Assembly: GCA_024305405.1 (NCBI GenBank) | Contig: JAKNDB010000054.1 | Coordinates: 930,001 to 994,000, forward strand | Direction: 5' to 3' | Length of the DNA stretch: 64,000 bases | Origin: Dirofilaria immitis | Lineage: Eukaryota; Nematoda; Chromadorea; Rhabditida; Onchocercidae | Part shown: piece by piece, positions 1-14,770 of the stretch | How positions within the stretch are numbered: the first letter of the stretch is position 1 | How the letters are laid out: each line of letters opens with the position of its first letter | Translations under genes and position numbers: made by a program | The notes under the pieces: model-generated | The model's input: only the letters and a program-made list of their open reading frames with translations | Databases searched by the model: none | What the model was told of the DNA's origin: nothing

Positions 1-1510
1 AATTCTAATATTAGAAAGATATCGTCGATGATTTAATCAAATAATTAATAAAATTTTTAATTTTTAACTTATTTCTAACTTTTTAAATTCCAATTTTATC
101 GATTAATTGGATATAATAGTTAATGAAATATTTGATTTTAATAATTATTAGCAATTTAAAAATACTAATATATTTAAGATGAAGAAAATATTTCAAATGA
201 TAATATATATTCTTGAAATTTCATGAAATCATAAAATCATATATATGCATTGGAAATTAGAATTGCTTCATTAATTTATATTATCATACAAATAAATATC
301 TGTTTTGTTTTCTTCTAACAAATTACGAAATATTTTTCTAATATTCTCGGAAAAGTGCAAAATATCTTAAAATTATCAATCATTTTGTTCTTGAATTTTA
401 TTTTCATAATAAATATGTGTGATGTAATAATGATCAAATTTCAAAATTTTCATAATCAACAACAACTATCTAATCTCAAATTTATTAAAAAAAATAAAAA
501 ACTAAAAATTATTATTGAATAGGAAATTGAAAGAATTATATTCTTTCAATCATCTTTCCCCATTTCCATCATTAATCTTATACAAAATATTCCTTTACTT
601 AATATTATTTTTATTTTTCACCATGTTCACATAACATCTTATCAGAAATCCTTATCAGATGATTGCAACTTTTTCTTTTCTTCCTAAATTACTAGCCTCG
701 AGAATTCTTGGAACTGATTGCTTTTCTTTTGAAAAGACAAAATGTCTATTGGATTAAACTTTTCTTTTTCTTTTCATTCCTTTCTTATTAATTAATTTGA
801 TTAATCAACTGTTACAAAGTTGTGTAAACTTGCTAAACTTTCGAGATATACCATATATTTTATATTTAATTATATTTATTACTGTTTTTAATTTCAGATA
901 TGATATAAAGGTGAACGATATGAATTGTTACATTTATCAAAATGATATAATTAATCAATCATTTTGACATTTTTGCAAGTAATTATCAAATGATATTGCA
1001 GAAATTTTTGCAAAATTATTATTTCCTTCTTTCCTTTTTATAACTTTTTCATTTTTCCTTTTTTTTTAGAAGAAACATTCATCAAAATTAAAGATGAATG
1101 AAATATGATATTAAAATTGATGCTAACTGATGACAGATAACTTATTAATGACTATATATGCATACGATAAATCAATCTCGACATGTTTCATCGAGATTTT
1201 TATGAAAAGAAATCATTTTTTTCACAAATGAATCTTATCAACTTTTAATGAAAAGGTAATATGATTAAATTTTTTTGATCGTTTTAAAAAAGCAGTGAAA
1301 AATGAAAATTCTTTAAATAAAAAATCAAAAAATCTAAATTTACAATGAATGTTTAATTCGAGAAAAGCTATTTTAAAAAAAAAGAAAATTTTTTAGAAGG
1401 TCATATTATTAAATTAAATCTGATTATTCATAATTATTTAATGATAATGCCTGCTGTTAAAAGAAAAAGTATATATATATATAAATGTGTATCTATAGAT
1501 AAATCACGTG

Positions 1511-1642
1511 AAAAAACTGATTTATTTGACGTTTTATTTAACTACACGTAAATTTTATAAACAATATAAATGAGGAAAAACGGATTTCTTTCAATGTTTT
1601 ATTTTGTTACACGTAAATGTAAAAATGATTTACGTCAAATAA
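1511..1642. repeat. Degenerate direct repeat with an inverted arm
   Basis: Two imperfect copies of about 44 bp (1511-1553 and 1575-1619) both end in ACACGTAAAT. In addition TTATTTGACGT at 1522-1532 is matched by its reverse complement ACGTCAAATAA at 1632-1642, so the single strand could fold over about 100 bases. Seen directly; no function known. Confidence 0.6.
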
Positions 1643-2051
1643 GTAATGAATTACTTTTATAATTTTATTAAAAAATTGTTTCATTTTTTTTAAAATTCTT
1701 TTAACAATTTTCTTATCAAATGATACTTAAATCATATGTCATAAAAATGGATAATAATATTTATCCAAAATTTAATCTTTCTAATTAAGTCCTAACTTTA
1801 ATGACTGACTTAGCAAAATGATTTTCCATAATGATTTTGCGGCCAATCCAGAAAAATTTATTGCTGTTAAATAAAACAGATAGATGACTATGTCTTGCTT
1901 TTTCTTGCATCCATGATCGATTCCTATAAATGACTCTTCTTCTTACTCTTTATTTTATTTTTAACTTATTTTACCCAGAATTTTCTTTCTAAATATTCTC
2001 GATTATCTTTCGAGAAAAGCATGAATGAGTCTTAATTGCTAAGATAGTATT

Positions 2052-2228
2052 ATGGAAATGAGAAACAAAGTTAATATCAATAATAACAACGACAATCGCA
2101 GAAATAACAACAACAACAATAATAGTAATGATAACAGGAATAATAACAATAATTTAATGGCAACAATAATAGTAACAATGATAACAATAGCAACAATAAT
2201 AGAAGCAACAGCAACAATGACAACATAA
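2052..2228 (+). repeat. AAC/AAT trinucleotide tract, open as an Asn-rich 58-codon frame
   Basis: An imperfect AAC/AAT tract. From the ATG at 2052 it stays open for 58 codons: first Met-Glu-Met-Arg, then an Asn-rich block, then Thr/Ile-rich residues up to TAA at 2226. In another frame the second half would continue the Asn run. It lies about 2 kb upstream of the first recognised receptor exon, so it could be an N-terminal exon or simply a microsatellite. No splice donor decides it. Confidence 0.35.
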
Positions 2229-4273
2229 AAATTTATTTTTCACATACATACATACATATTCATTAGACTTTTCTATTTATAATATTTTAATTAAAATAAT
2301 AATTATTATAATTTTAATATCTCAATTAATATTATTTACTGATATTAATTTTTCAATTAATATCATCAATCATCATTTTTAAGTTTAATTTCTCACATGA
2401 TATCATCATTTTTGATTTTAATTTCTCGATTAATAATATTAATACTCAATTTTCTTCTATCATATAGATTGGCATCGCTTTATTTTTCCATTATCCAATC
2501 TAAAAGTTATATATTCGAGATAAAAAAGTAGACAAATTTCCTCCTCAATTTTTCTCATTCTTTTTATAATATTCAATTTTTTCTTTCAATTATTCAAATC
2601 AATTAGCAATAAATTTTTGATTCTTATATTTTAGGAATAACAAAAATTATCATAAAATTTTTTAATTAAATGATAAATTAATAATCAAATATAAATATTA
2701 TAGGTTGTATGCAATCTTAATAATTCAAAACGATATACATTCAACTTGTAAATATTTGGCGATTTGAAATATTATGATTTCGAATATATCATATCACAAA
2801 TTGATTTCGCCAATCATCCTATTTCATTGATGCTAACAAACTCAGTGATAACTGATAACAATGACAATTTGAACATCATGAAATGCATCGTTTATACGGT
2901 TATCTTATCATTATTATCTAATTTCTTTTTGCCATTTTTTCAAACTTTTTTTAAATTTAATTTTAATAAAATATTTTGTTTTCTTTCTTTTAAAAAAATT
3001 AACACTTCTAATTTTTTTAATTTTATTTCTTATTTTTCTCAAATTTAAAAATTCTTAGATAAAATAGAAAGGAAATGCATCCAAAGAATACAATTTCATT
3101 CGATTATTTTTGTTTAATTTTTAATTTATATCAAATAATTTTTAAATTCGGCGAGAAACAACAATGCATTTTATTAATTAAATTAAATTAATTAAATTTC
3201 AAAATTCATTATTTCTCTTTTAATTAATTTTAAATTAACTTTTAATTTAATTTAATTTACCATTTTTTCGAATAACTTTTTTTGTTACATTAGTAGCTTT
3301 CATGTGATCAAGGAAAATCGATTAGCATTAACAATAAAAGTTAAATATTTTTTAAATTTAGAAATTGTTTTTCGTATTTAATTAATTCTAATTAATTAGA
3401 AATATTATTTAATATATTTTTTCTATCTTATATATAGGAATTATCACAATATATATAGCAAAATGATTTTTTTCTTCAAAGGCAGAAAATTAAAAAATTA
3501 AGAATTTATAAAATTTGAATTTTAACCAAAAAGAAACAATTGACACATAAGTTGCTGCTATTGCTCTCGAGAATTTCTCTCGAGAACACTTCCTTCTTAG
3601 AAAATTAACTTTTTTTTAAATTTTTTTATTTGCGAAAAAAGAATAAAATTATAGCTACAAAAGTATGTCGAGAAATAATTTGCGATCTAAAAGAAATAAA
3701 TTTTAATGTGAATGTAAGCACTAAAATATTAATTGCTTTCAGGGAATAATTTCTTTAATAGTTTCAAAAAATAATAATCGATGCAAAATTCAATTTCTAA
3801 AATGATAAAACTTTTTTTTATTTTTGTTTTTTCTATTTGATGTTTTTTTATTATAACAAAATATGAAATAAAATAATTTACTTATATAAATAGTTATTTT
3901 CATGTTCCGATGATAAAATCATATTGATTAATTTAACAAATAATAATAGAGAATAAAATGATGATAGGGGTGATAATAGTAATTAACAATAGTAATAATA
4001 ATAATCGATAAAAATAATAATGGTAATTAATAGTATCAGTTAATATTAATTAATATTAATAACAAAATGATAACAGTATGTATAATAACATTGATATGAT
4101 AATAAATGTTTATCAAAAAATTGTTTTTCTTCTATTTATTGTAATTTAATTTGCTTTCTATCATAAAAAAACATTTAATTTTTTTTTTTGTGCAATTTTC
4201 TTTAGTATATTAATATTGAAATGATATAAAATAATAATTGTATAAAACTAAACTTATGCATAAATTATTTTAG

Positions 4274-7200
4274 GACAAATTTCGAGATCCATCGATGGAT
4301 ATTCATGCGATTATACCATTTGGTATAGCATATTTGCTTATATTTATTTTAGGAGTTATTGGCAACGTTTTAGTTATATGTCTTACTTTATCACATCGGA
4401 AACTTCAAACAGTTCAAGTATTGATTAATCTTTTATGATAACATTTATCATTTTATATATGCATGCATGCATCACTACTAAATTTCTCTTTATTAATATA
4501 TATATCGATTTTTAATTAAAAATTTTTTATTCATATTTAAAGTAGATCATAATAATTCTTTAACAGTTCTATAATTAATTAGTACTGCTACTTATAATTA
4601 ATAATTATATTTTGTAATTAATATATCTCATTTAAAGTAATATTTTCAATTAACAATTAATTTTTATTTATATGATACCTGTAGTCAATAATTATGCCCT
4701 ACTTATTTAATAAATAGTTAAGGAAACGATAAGTGTATATTATTAAAAATATTATAATCATCAACTATGATGCATATTTTTTTTTAATGATATAAAATAT
4801 GATGTATATTTTCTTCAAATAATACTTTATTATAATTACTGTTTGTTGTATAATGTTATGATAAGATAACATTTAAAAGTATATGTCATATTTTATTAAG
4901 GTATCATCAGAGAGATAAGTCAATTTACGATATTACTAGTAGATTAAGGTAAAAATGAAATCATAAAATATTACTTTAATTAAAAAGAAATTAATAATAT
5001 AAATAGAATATAATAAAGATAGTAACAAATATACTTACTTATTAACATATTATTAAATTAATTATACTATATTTTTATTTATTTATTGACAATTCGTTAT
5101 TGAATTAGTAAAATTTTGATAAATTCAAATTTCGCAATAATATTGAAATATTTCAATTTCGGATTCTTTTTCAGATTAAATAAAATTTAAATGAATGATT
5201 AATTTTCAAAATATTTTTCAGAATATGTTTATACTAAATTTAGCCAGTGCTGACCTGGTTGTATGTATTTTTCACTTCCACTACACCTATTACCAATGTT
5301 TACAAGAATTGGTACTTTGGTGCAGCAATGTGTCATGGTTTACCATGGATGCAAGGAATTGCAGTATTTATTGGTACTTTTAGTTTGTGTGCCATTTCTG
5401 TTGATAGATATATTATGGTAATATTACCAACGAGAAGGATTATCAATAAGACAGTTAGTTTTTAATTAATTATTTAATCAATTAATCAATTAACTATTTT
5501 TCTTTTAATTTTAAGACAGAAAAATTGATTTTTTTAGATTATTTATCATAAAGGCATATTTGGACGGATAATTTAGGATTAATAATATAATAAATATCAT
5601 TAGAATGAGGATTAATTTAAAAATTGTTTAGTTATGATTTGAATGAAAATTAATTACTGCGATTAATTAATGATAATTTCATTAACGATCATTTTACCAA
5701 ATAATCATGAAATTTTGAAAATGATAAACATATACAGCAAATTTTTAAATAAAGTATTAGTATATTTCTGAGCAGAAAAAATTATTTTATTATTGTCATA
5801 ATTTTTTTAAAATATTATAACCTAATTTAACTAATATTTTTGAGTGATGCAAATTTTGCTAAAAAAAGATCTAAAATGATTTTTTGAGAATTTATTTATT
5901 TGTTTTCCTTTTTTTTTAATAATTTTCGTCAATACAATATGATTGAACGATTATTTTAATTTAATTTTTGGTTGAAATATTTCAATAAAATTTAGTTATT
6001 TTAATTTAATTTTTTAAAAAAAAATTGTCAAAAAATTTTTAAAAAATGAAAATGCAAAAAAAATATAATTTTATTAAAAAAGATATATTATCGTATGCTT
6101 TGATTTATCGAAATATTAGCAATTTTAAAATAGAAAAATTTTTAATAATTTCTTTTTATTTATTTTGCTAAAGAGAAAAAAGGAAAGAAAGAAGGAAAGA
6201 AAGAATATTATATTTTTATGGAAAATAATAAAAATGAAAAAAAACCAATCGAAATAGTTATTAATTAAAATTTCAATGAGAAAAAGAAGAAAAAGAAAAG
6301 GGAAAAATTTTTTCATTTTCCTCTAATATTTTCATAATTTAAAAATAATTAAACGATGAAGAGATAATAGAAATGAATAAAATTTGAACAAAAGAAAAAG
6401 AGAAGTTAAATTTAAAAATAGCAAATGAAATTGATAAAAAATGATATGATAATTTGAACTTTAATTTATACTCATGAGAAAGTATAAGAAATATAAGACG
6501 ATAAATCGTTTCAATTTTTATTTCAAATGTATTTAAAATTTTCTAAAATTGCATTAATTATCGTTGCTATAATTTAAATTTTAATTAAACTAAAAATTAA
6601 TTTTTATATATTTTCTAGCGCTCGAAATATATAACAATTGTTCTTTGGACATTATCAATCATTTCTACACTTCCATATGCAATGTATATGGATCTTGTTG
6701 TTGTTGATGGAATTTGTGGACAATTTTGTACCGAAAATTGGCCAAATTCTCGTCTTAGATCTATTTATACGGTAATTAACAAATTATTATATTCTGATAT
6801 TACTTAATAACATAAATATCATATAACAATCATTTATTTTACGCAATATTATTCAATATTCTAATACAGTTGCAATTAATATGTATAATATCAATAATTA
6901 GTCATAAATATAGAAATTAATATTAATTGAAGAAATTGAATAATTTCGATAATTTCGTCTATTATGCAAATAATATTATAATATAAATTAATTAATTTTT
7001 ATTTTGTTTAATATTTGAAACGAAATTTTTACAAATAGATGATAAGTTATGGAAAATTATTCATTTTTAAATATTTTGATATGTTAATTATTATATTTAA
7101 AATGTTTATGAATAAAACATAAAAATAAAATTTTAAGAAAAACTTTCTAAAATTACGAGAAATCTCGAGAAATGAAAAGAGAGGGAATGAAAAAACTTTG

Positions 7201-9843
7201 TATAAATTGCGAAAAATTTATTACAGATATTTGTTTTTGTGGTACAATTTATTATTCCATTAACAATTATGTTTATTTGCTATTATCATATTTTTGCTGA
7301 ATTACGAAAAAGGACATCAAAGAAGATTATGTAAAATATTTTTATAATTTCAATCAGATCAAAATCATTATTTATATACACTAATTGGATTAACAGGTTA
7401 ATTAGAGTCATCTGACAAATATAATGAATATTTTAATTACTCTTTTTTAACAAAGGAATTATTAATTAAGTAATAATTGAACAAGCGAGTAATTAATAAA
7501 ACAATTAAATGAGTGATATATTAAGATTCATAAATTTCCTATTAAAATCTGATTAATAGTTAAAAAGATGACCAATTAGACAATTGATAAATTATGCTAA
7601 AATCATAAGATATGTATACTGCATTGGTAGTAATCGAAACATACAAATTTAGGCTATAAATTTAAATTTTAAAATTACAATTTTTTATTTTTAGAAAAAC
7701 TTTTTTATAAAATTTGCACCTTAATATTAATATTAGTATTACATAAGTAATTTCTTTTAATAATTAAATTTAAAATTCAAAATTTTAAATTTTTTTTTAG
7801 AATAAATTTAATTATAGGCGTTTAAATGAACGTTCAATTGCAATGGCATCAGCTGGTTTGGCAGAAAATCCCGACAATAATATAATGAATTGTAATAGAA
7901 CTTCTGCTAATAATTCTTTCAAAGAAAATCAGGTAAATAAATAAGAACATTTAATACTTGAAATGATAACAATAATCATCCTAGTTCATTATAAAATTCC
8001 AATATTTATTTAAAATTTCATTATTCGCAATCGCTAAAAAATGATAATATAAATAATAATGAAATCATGCAAATGATAAAATAATCTCAGAAGGATTCAA
8101 TATCATTTGCTACTTATAAATTTATTAAAATTTTTAATAATTTCATTATTTATATCCAAAAATATCATTTTAATTAATATTTTCCTTAATAATTTAAACC
8201 ATTCCTAGGCTCTTGTTTTCTTATAATTCTTTAAATATTTGTTAAAAAATTATCAATATAATTCAATCATTTTTCTAAAAATCCATTCATTTTATCATTT
8301 CCTTGTAATTTTTTTAAAGTATTATTTAATGTTTAAATATTTGTTAAGAAATTATCGTATAAAAATTTTTTTCTTTTATCATTTCGCTTTTTCCTTATAA
8401 TTTATAAAATTTTTAAAATTAACTTTTTATTTTATTTTATTTTTTAATAACTTTTAAATGATTGCTAAGAAATGATAAATATAATTTAATCGTTCTTTTT
8501 GCTTGAAAATTTTCTAAAATTTAGCATATTTATTTTATTGATAATATTTTATCATTCGCAGAAATACGAACATTTTGTTCTTTTACTTTTTCTTTAAAAA
8601 AAATTTTAGAAATTTTAAAATTAATATTTTTTGTATTTTTGTTATTTTATCCTATGATTCCTAAAATGATAATTGTTAACAAATGATAAATATAATATTT
8701 TTTAAAATGATAATTGTCAACAAATGATAAACTTTTAAAGAATCGTATACGAAACGAATTAGTAGCAAATGCTAGGCGGAATACGGTATTACTTGTTAGT
8801 ATGGTCGTATTATTTGCTATATCATGGCTTCCTCATAATATTGTCTCATTATTGATGGAATTTGATGAAAGCTTATTTGAACGTTCAGATGGCGTTAATA
8901 GTATATATCTTATCAATTTATTCACCCATTGGTATGTTCATGCAAAATAATTCATTTACCGTAGTTATTTCGCTTAATTAAATTAATATAATAGATATAA
9001 CGGTATATACAGTACAACAACAACATATATATATATATTAAAATATATTTTTATCAAAACATTCTATATATATATATATATATATTAAAATATTTGCAGC
9101 TTATATTTATGCAAAATTTCATCAAAAGGCAGGAATTGATTAATTATTTCATAATATTTTGATAATTGAAATTAAGTAATTAATCAATTATTTCATGATA
9201 TTTTTATATTTGAATTATTTCATGATATTCTGATATTTGAAATCGAGCAATTAATTAAAATTGGTCATCTAATTAATTAATTATTTCATGAGATTTTGAA
9301 ATTGTCGCTTTATCATTTATTAAGTATGCAAAAATCAATTTAAAAATCATAAATGATATAGACATAGTTTGATGCCAAATATTCATTCTAATTCAGTGTA
9401 ATATGTAATGATAACTTGATAATAATTGATCAATCATAATCAATTAATTATCAATCTATTTAGCTGATACAAGTGAACTTTTTAATTTCCAAATTTCCGA
9501 TCTATATGATCATCAATATGGAAGCTGTCCATTACATTGTTGCTAAAATTTTTATGTGATATGATAAAATAATTTCATTATTAGATATGATATAATTGAA
9601 ATGACTATATTGATTTAATTTAACTTTCAAAAATTAATTGATGTTTTTTAATTATTTAATTATTATTATTTTTTTAGGGTAGCAATGGCAAATAATGTTT
9701 GGAATCCAATTTTATATGCATTGCTAAATCCATTATTCATTGAATTGATGGCAAAAACATTGTATAGGTTACGAAGAATAATTTGTTGTTGTTTATTTCG
9801 TGAAACGAGTAGTATGAGAGATGAATCGCTTGAATTTGAATAA
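4274..9843 (+). CDS. NPY/NPF-type neuropeptide G-protein-coupled receptor (npr family)
   Basis: A plasma-membrane peptide receptor of the rhodopsin class. Exons: 4274-4417, 5222-5453, 6619-6771, 7227-7330, 7818-7932, 8741-8931 and 9678-9843, phases agreeing, about 367 residues. Visible hallmarks: TM1 with GNVLVI; TM2 [15 protein letters not shown]; the TM3 cysteine in [12 protein letters not shown] in SVDRYIMV; the TM4 tryptophan in IVLWTLSI; extracellular-loop-2 Cys residues in CGQFC; TM6 [11 protein letters not shown]7 NPILY; and a basic tail with three consecutive Cys, typical of palmitoylation. The TM2 exon carries an apparent one-base insertion in the T run 5268-5272; the frame resumes at once. 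The first listed exon follows a TTTTAG acceptor, so translation starts either upstream or at the ATG at 4295, which would leave only eight residues before TM1. Family is sure; the exact npr paralogue is not. Length fits the class. Confidence 0.9.
8662..8731. repeat. Tandem 29-bp duplication beside a 3' splice site
   Basis: Copies at 8662-8690 and 8703-8731 differ at a single base (GTTAAC versus GTCAAC), period 41. The second copy ends ten bases before the first base of the TM6 exon (8741), so the duplication sits at the branch-point/acceptor region of that intron. Confidence 0.8.
9023..9092. repeat. Paired (TA)n microsatellites
   Basis: Two (TA)n runs (about 9023-9039 and 9064-9085), each followed by TTAAAATAT, lie in the last receptor intron. 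Ordinary simple sequence. Confidence 0.85.
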
Positions 9844-9849
9844 AAATTT

Positions 9850-9855
9850 AATAAA
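9850..9855 (+). promoter_or_regulatory. Possible poly(A) signal of the receptor gene
   Basis: AATAAA begins seven bases after the TAA stop (9841-9843). This is close to the stop, but nematode 3' UTRs can be very short. Other AATAAA words follow in this AT-rich sequence, so the assignment is tentative. Confidence 0.4.
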
Positions 9856-12346
9856 CTAATTTTTTAATTAATTACACTTCGAAATTAATATGTATATTAA
9901 ATATATATATTAAAAATTTGATATGATCAGAGGAAAAAAATGAAAATCTTCATATTATATTTTATTTTTTTTCTTAAAAATTTTTAGAACCATTAAAACA
10001 TTCGATATAATGAAAATAATTAACAATTTGGAAAAATTTAATTTCAAAGGAAATTATAGAATAGAAAAAAATAAAAATAATTCATTGAAATTTTTAAAAT
10101 TATTGTTTTAGAATTAAAGCAATAAATTGATTTATATGTAAATTGAGTAAATGAAAAATTATTTCAAAATATACGTATTAAATTTACGTAAACCGAAACG
10201 AACAAACCAATGCATCGATCGCTTTTATGATTATTTGGCTTAACATTTTACATTTGTTGATAAACAGTATGTGTTAATTATTATTCAGTAGGAATTCCAA
10301 TTTAAAAGGTCTATGCAAATTTACATATGAGGGAAATCAAAATCTCAGATTTAACAAATCCAGTCAAAGTTGCACACTGCGGATTGCATGTTATTTATTT
10401 TAGAGTAATTTTTTTTAAATGGAAGTATGGGGTTGGGAGGAGGAACCCGCAGTGGATTATAATAGGAAAATAAACAATTAATTGAAAATAAAAATAAATC
10501 AAAAACGTTGTAGACGATTTTTGCAAATATTTTGATACATAAAAAAATGGTTGAATCACTTTGACGACAAAGCAAAACCAAGCATGTTTGATAATCTGAA
10601 ATATTTTATGGTAGTAATGTTAGAATAATTTATATCTATTGGATATAAATTAAATCAAATTGTCGATCGAAACTTTTATCCTACATGATTTTTGAAATTT
10701 CCAAATATATTATAAGAACTTTTACACAATTATTTATATTATAAACATTTATTAATATCTTTTAGATTTCGCAAAAATGAGAAATTGGTCTAAAAAGTAA
10801 TAGTAATAATAAAACAAATATGAAATAAATATTTAATATTTCTATATTAGGCAGATGAAATTGTTCCAATCTTTTATTACCTAATTCCTATTATCATCGG
10901 CTTATCAATGCGAAGGAAAATAAAATAAATTTTTCAAAATAAATATTTGTCGTATATTATCGTGACGCATTATAATACGTCGTTGCAAGCAAAAATAAGT
11001 ATGCCGCAAACACAAATATCACCAAAATTGAAAATTTTTCTGCAGATGAAAGAAATAAAATTCACATTATCATCATGATAATGATTCATAAGATATGTTA
11101 GTACTGATAAAAATATTTTCAGTGTACATAAAAATGATCCGAATAAACTTTTATGATTTGTAAATGATATCTTATCACATTGAATTTGATTCTTAAACTG
11201 AAACTGATTTGAGTTATTGAATTTTTCTGTTTTTTGATATTTATATATGGTATGTTTCATGTTTAACAATGCTTTTTTAATAGTCACATACCACGTCACA
11301 TATTTTAAGAATGTCTTTTCTTTTGATTTTCATATATCACGTTTCACGTTTAAGAATACGTAAGAGTATTAAGTCATCACTAACTATTTTACTTTGAAGT
11401 AATTTTTATTTTTTTCCATTACTGCGTTAATTTTAATTTTTCGCGCAACCAATTATTTAACGAATCTTTTCAAAATGATTTTTGCAAAAATAAAATTGAT
11501 GTTAATGATTCTAGCTTAAGGTATTAATGATCTGATATAGTTGTACATCTCGCCCTATTATTGGGAGACTTCGAGAATGATATCGGAAAAGGAAATTCGG
11601 GATAATCTGAAAGCAATCAAGGTGATACATTCTTGATATCATTAAAAATTGAAAAAAAAAGGAATAATTATTACAGACAATATGAAAAACGATAGTTAAT
11701 AAATTTTGGAAAGTAATTATTTTCAATACACTTAACAAGCCTGGGAACAGTGATAGGGATGATGATAACAGTGATAATAATAGGAATAAAAGTATGTAAT
11801 GACAGTTTGCAAGCGATATAATATAATTTGATGACTGATAATAGTTGTTATTCTGATAAATATCGATTTAATTTTTATATCGAAATAATAATATTAAATG
11901 TTCTTTTACTTTTTAAATTGTAAGATATTAAATTAAATTATTTAAAAAAGTCATAGACTATAAATTGGAAAGTAAACAAAATTTGGAAGGATAAATTGAA
12001 GGAAATTAAAAAAGTAGCAAAAACAAAATATGAAATTAAAAAGAATTTTAATTCCAAATACTTTTCATATCCTTAGGGAATATCAGGAATGTAATGGGAT
12101 GGCAATGAAAAATTATTGAAAATAATATAATTAAAGAACTTTTTTCTGCAAGTATTATAGCTTTTATTGAATTTTAGAAGTTGGAAAAGTTTTTTATTTT
12201 AACTTTTAAATTTTGAAATAAATAATTGAATAGAATCAGTTCAATTTATAGGATTAAATCGATTGAACATAAAAAATTAGATATATCAAATTTATTGAGT
12301 AAAATTATAATTAATTTAAATAAATAACTTATAATGCGTAATTATA

Positions 12347-12510
12347 GAATTATAGAGCATGATTTATAATTTCATGTTAGTTTGTGACCTATCATTTCAC
12401 ATTTATTTCAACCTTATTTAAGAATAACACATAATTATAGAGCATATCAGTTACTATTTTAAATTTATAGTCTATCATTTCGGGTTTATTTTACCTAATT
12501 TATGAATAAT
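12347..12510. repeat. Degenerate tandem duplication, about 85-bp unit
   Basis: Copy one (about 12347-12428) and copy two (about 12432-12510) share the order AATTATAGAGCAT, then CTATCATTTC, then an AATTTAT/TTATTTA-GAATAA ending. Similarity is imperfect but collinear. No coding potential seen. Confidence 0.6.
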
Positions 12511-14706
12511 GTACTTATTATATAAAGTTGGTTCATGCATCAATCAGTTAATTTCAATAAATTTTAATTAATAAATCAAAAACTGATAATATGTAGTTTG
12601 CTGATATTACGATTACTCACCTTCTATCAAATTGAAGTTAACAAATTTTATTAGAAATCAACGGATGATCAAATTATGATTCATCGAGAATATGGATACT
12701 TGACGAGAGTCATTTATTTGCATGTTGTCTCTTTTGTTGATATTATTCGAATGTGTCATTCAGTAATATGTATTTCAATATATTTCAATTATTCTATTCT
12801 TTGTGATTTCCGCTATACAAATAATTTCCATTAAAATATATGAATAAATACTTCAAATTTTGCAGATAGAAATTTGTTAAGAAAATTAAACGTTATAAAT
12901 AAAATAATGAAGAAAATTGTATGATTAAAATTTCAATCAATCAATAATATTGATTAACTATGGTATAAAATTTTCTAATCGAATATAATAATTAATTATG
13001 TTAGAAGTTTTTCCCATAAAAAAACCACTTATATATATAAAATATAATGAATTAATGCAAAGAAGAAAAAGTTAAAAATTATTAATAATTAATTAAATTG
13101 AAAAATAATTTTATAAAATATAATAATTAATTAAGTCATAAATTACTTTCATGAAAGAAAGAGATAAACACACACATATATATATATATAATAAATTAAT
13201 ACAAAGAAAAAAATTAATAAAAATTATTTAATAAAATTTTGCAAATTTAAATTAATTAAATAAAAATAAAATCATCGAATGTATCGGCAAAATTTTATAC
13301 AATATATCAATTGGATGATGTGTATGAGAAAAATGCAATTTAAATTTTACTATCGAATAATTTGATTGATTTTACGGTGTGATATAAATTGCGTTTTTAC
13401 GATATGACTGATAATCATAGATGTTTGACCTTATCATGAACAAAAGATATTTATGATTCAAAAATGGAAAGTAATAATATTCTCGATATTACGACAATTT
13501 TATTCATAGCTGCGTATGATTTACTATTTGTGATCTACCCAATTTGCTACTTATATTTGCATAAATTTTTATTTAAGTCTGCTTAAACTATTATTTAATT
13601 TATTACTTATTTCTAATTAATTAATTCAATCCAATTATCAATTCAATGGATTTAATCAATTGATTAATCACTCACTTTTTCTTAAGCATAAAATGACTCA
13701 TAATAATCCAATTCCTGATCCTCGATTCTTGATTCTCGATCTCTGTTTGCATATATTTACCTGATTTCTTTATCATACTTTTTATTTCATGTCAATTTGA
13801 TTTATTCAATTTTTGACAAAAGAAATATATTAATTAGTTCAGTTGAAAAGGAATAAATTAAAAAATATGAAAGAGAAAGCGGAAGAATGAAAGTATAATG
13901 TAATAGCTAGGATGAAATATGATAATGAACAGGTGTTCAAATATATTAATTATATATATAATATCAAAAATAAATTTTATATATATATATCAAATTTTAA
14001 ATTAATTAATTATTCATCCTTTACGGAAACGTATATAAAGGAAGTGTTTCCTAATGACCTGTAACTGAGATAATAAGAAAAGTTCAATCCTTTAAATTTC
14101 AATCATTTATTTCTCGTCAATTTAATTTTTGAATTATCAATTTTTTTAGCGCCTAAAAATAATTCAAAAATAAAAATGAAAATTTATAACATTAATTGAT
14201 AATTGAATGGAATGGATTTAAATAAAATGAAATTAATAAAAAATATTTATCAATCAAAAGATTCAGAAAAAGAAAATTAAATAATTTAATAATTAACATT
14301 GAAATTTTTGAATGAATTTTCTATAAAAGATATTGAAATTAATATAATATAATGGAAAATATGCTAATTTTCATTTTATTTCTGAAATGAATTAATTTGT
14401 GATAGTTTTTCATATTGTAAAATATGAAAAATTAAAATCCAATACAATCAATATATTAAAATATGAAATAAAGAAACTGTTGTTATCCGATCGTTTATCA
14501 TTTTTATGCATATTAAATCATCCCCGTTATGGCTTATGTAAATATGATGAAAATTTTCATTGAATTTATATTTGTATTTGTATTGAATGGAAATCAATAA
14601 ATATATAGATGAAATATATGATTGAAAAAATGGAAAGAGAAAACAGGAGAAAAGGTTATTTCATCATTTCATCTATTTTGATGCTTAAATAAAAGGTTCA
14701 TTCTCG

Positions 14707-14770
14707 CCTTCTTCTCCTCCTCCTCCTCCTCCTCCTCCTTCTTCTCCTTCTCCTCCTCTTCTTATCTTTC
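14707..14770. repeat. CTC/CTT pyrimidine microsatellite
   Basis: An almost pure pyrimidine tract built of CTC and CTT triplets. It stands out because most of the surrounding DNA is A/T. Simple sequence; it could form a triplex, but nothing shows that it does. Confidence 0.85.

Larger units (their letters stand above)
1..4273. other. AT-rich upstream region of the receptor gene
   Basis: No conserved exon was recognised here. The stretch is dominated by A/T runs and TGATAA/TTATCA words. It may hold the unlocated 5' exon(s) of the receptor gene that follows. Two weak candidates exist: an Asn-rich open frame at 2052-2228 and an open stretch around 2823-2900 that carries N-glycosylation-like Asn-Ser positions and ends before a possible GT donor. 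Neither has enough support to be called an exon. Confidence 0.5.

Noticed and set aside
10351..10581. Minus-strand open frame downstream of the receptor gene
   Set aside because: No motif, no splice context, low-complexity residues; chance frame.
10970..11299. 109-codon minus-strand open frame
   Set aside because: Long for this composition, but shows no domain, start context or partner exon; left as unsupported.
11511..11738. 75-codon minus-strand open frame
   Set aside because: No recognisable family and AT-driven residue usage.
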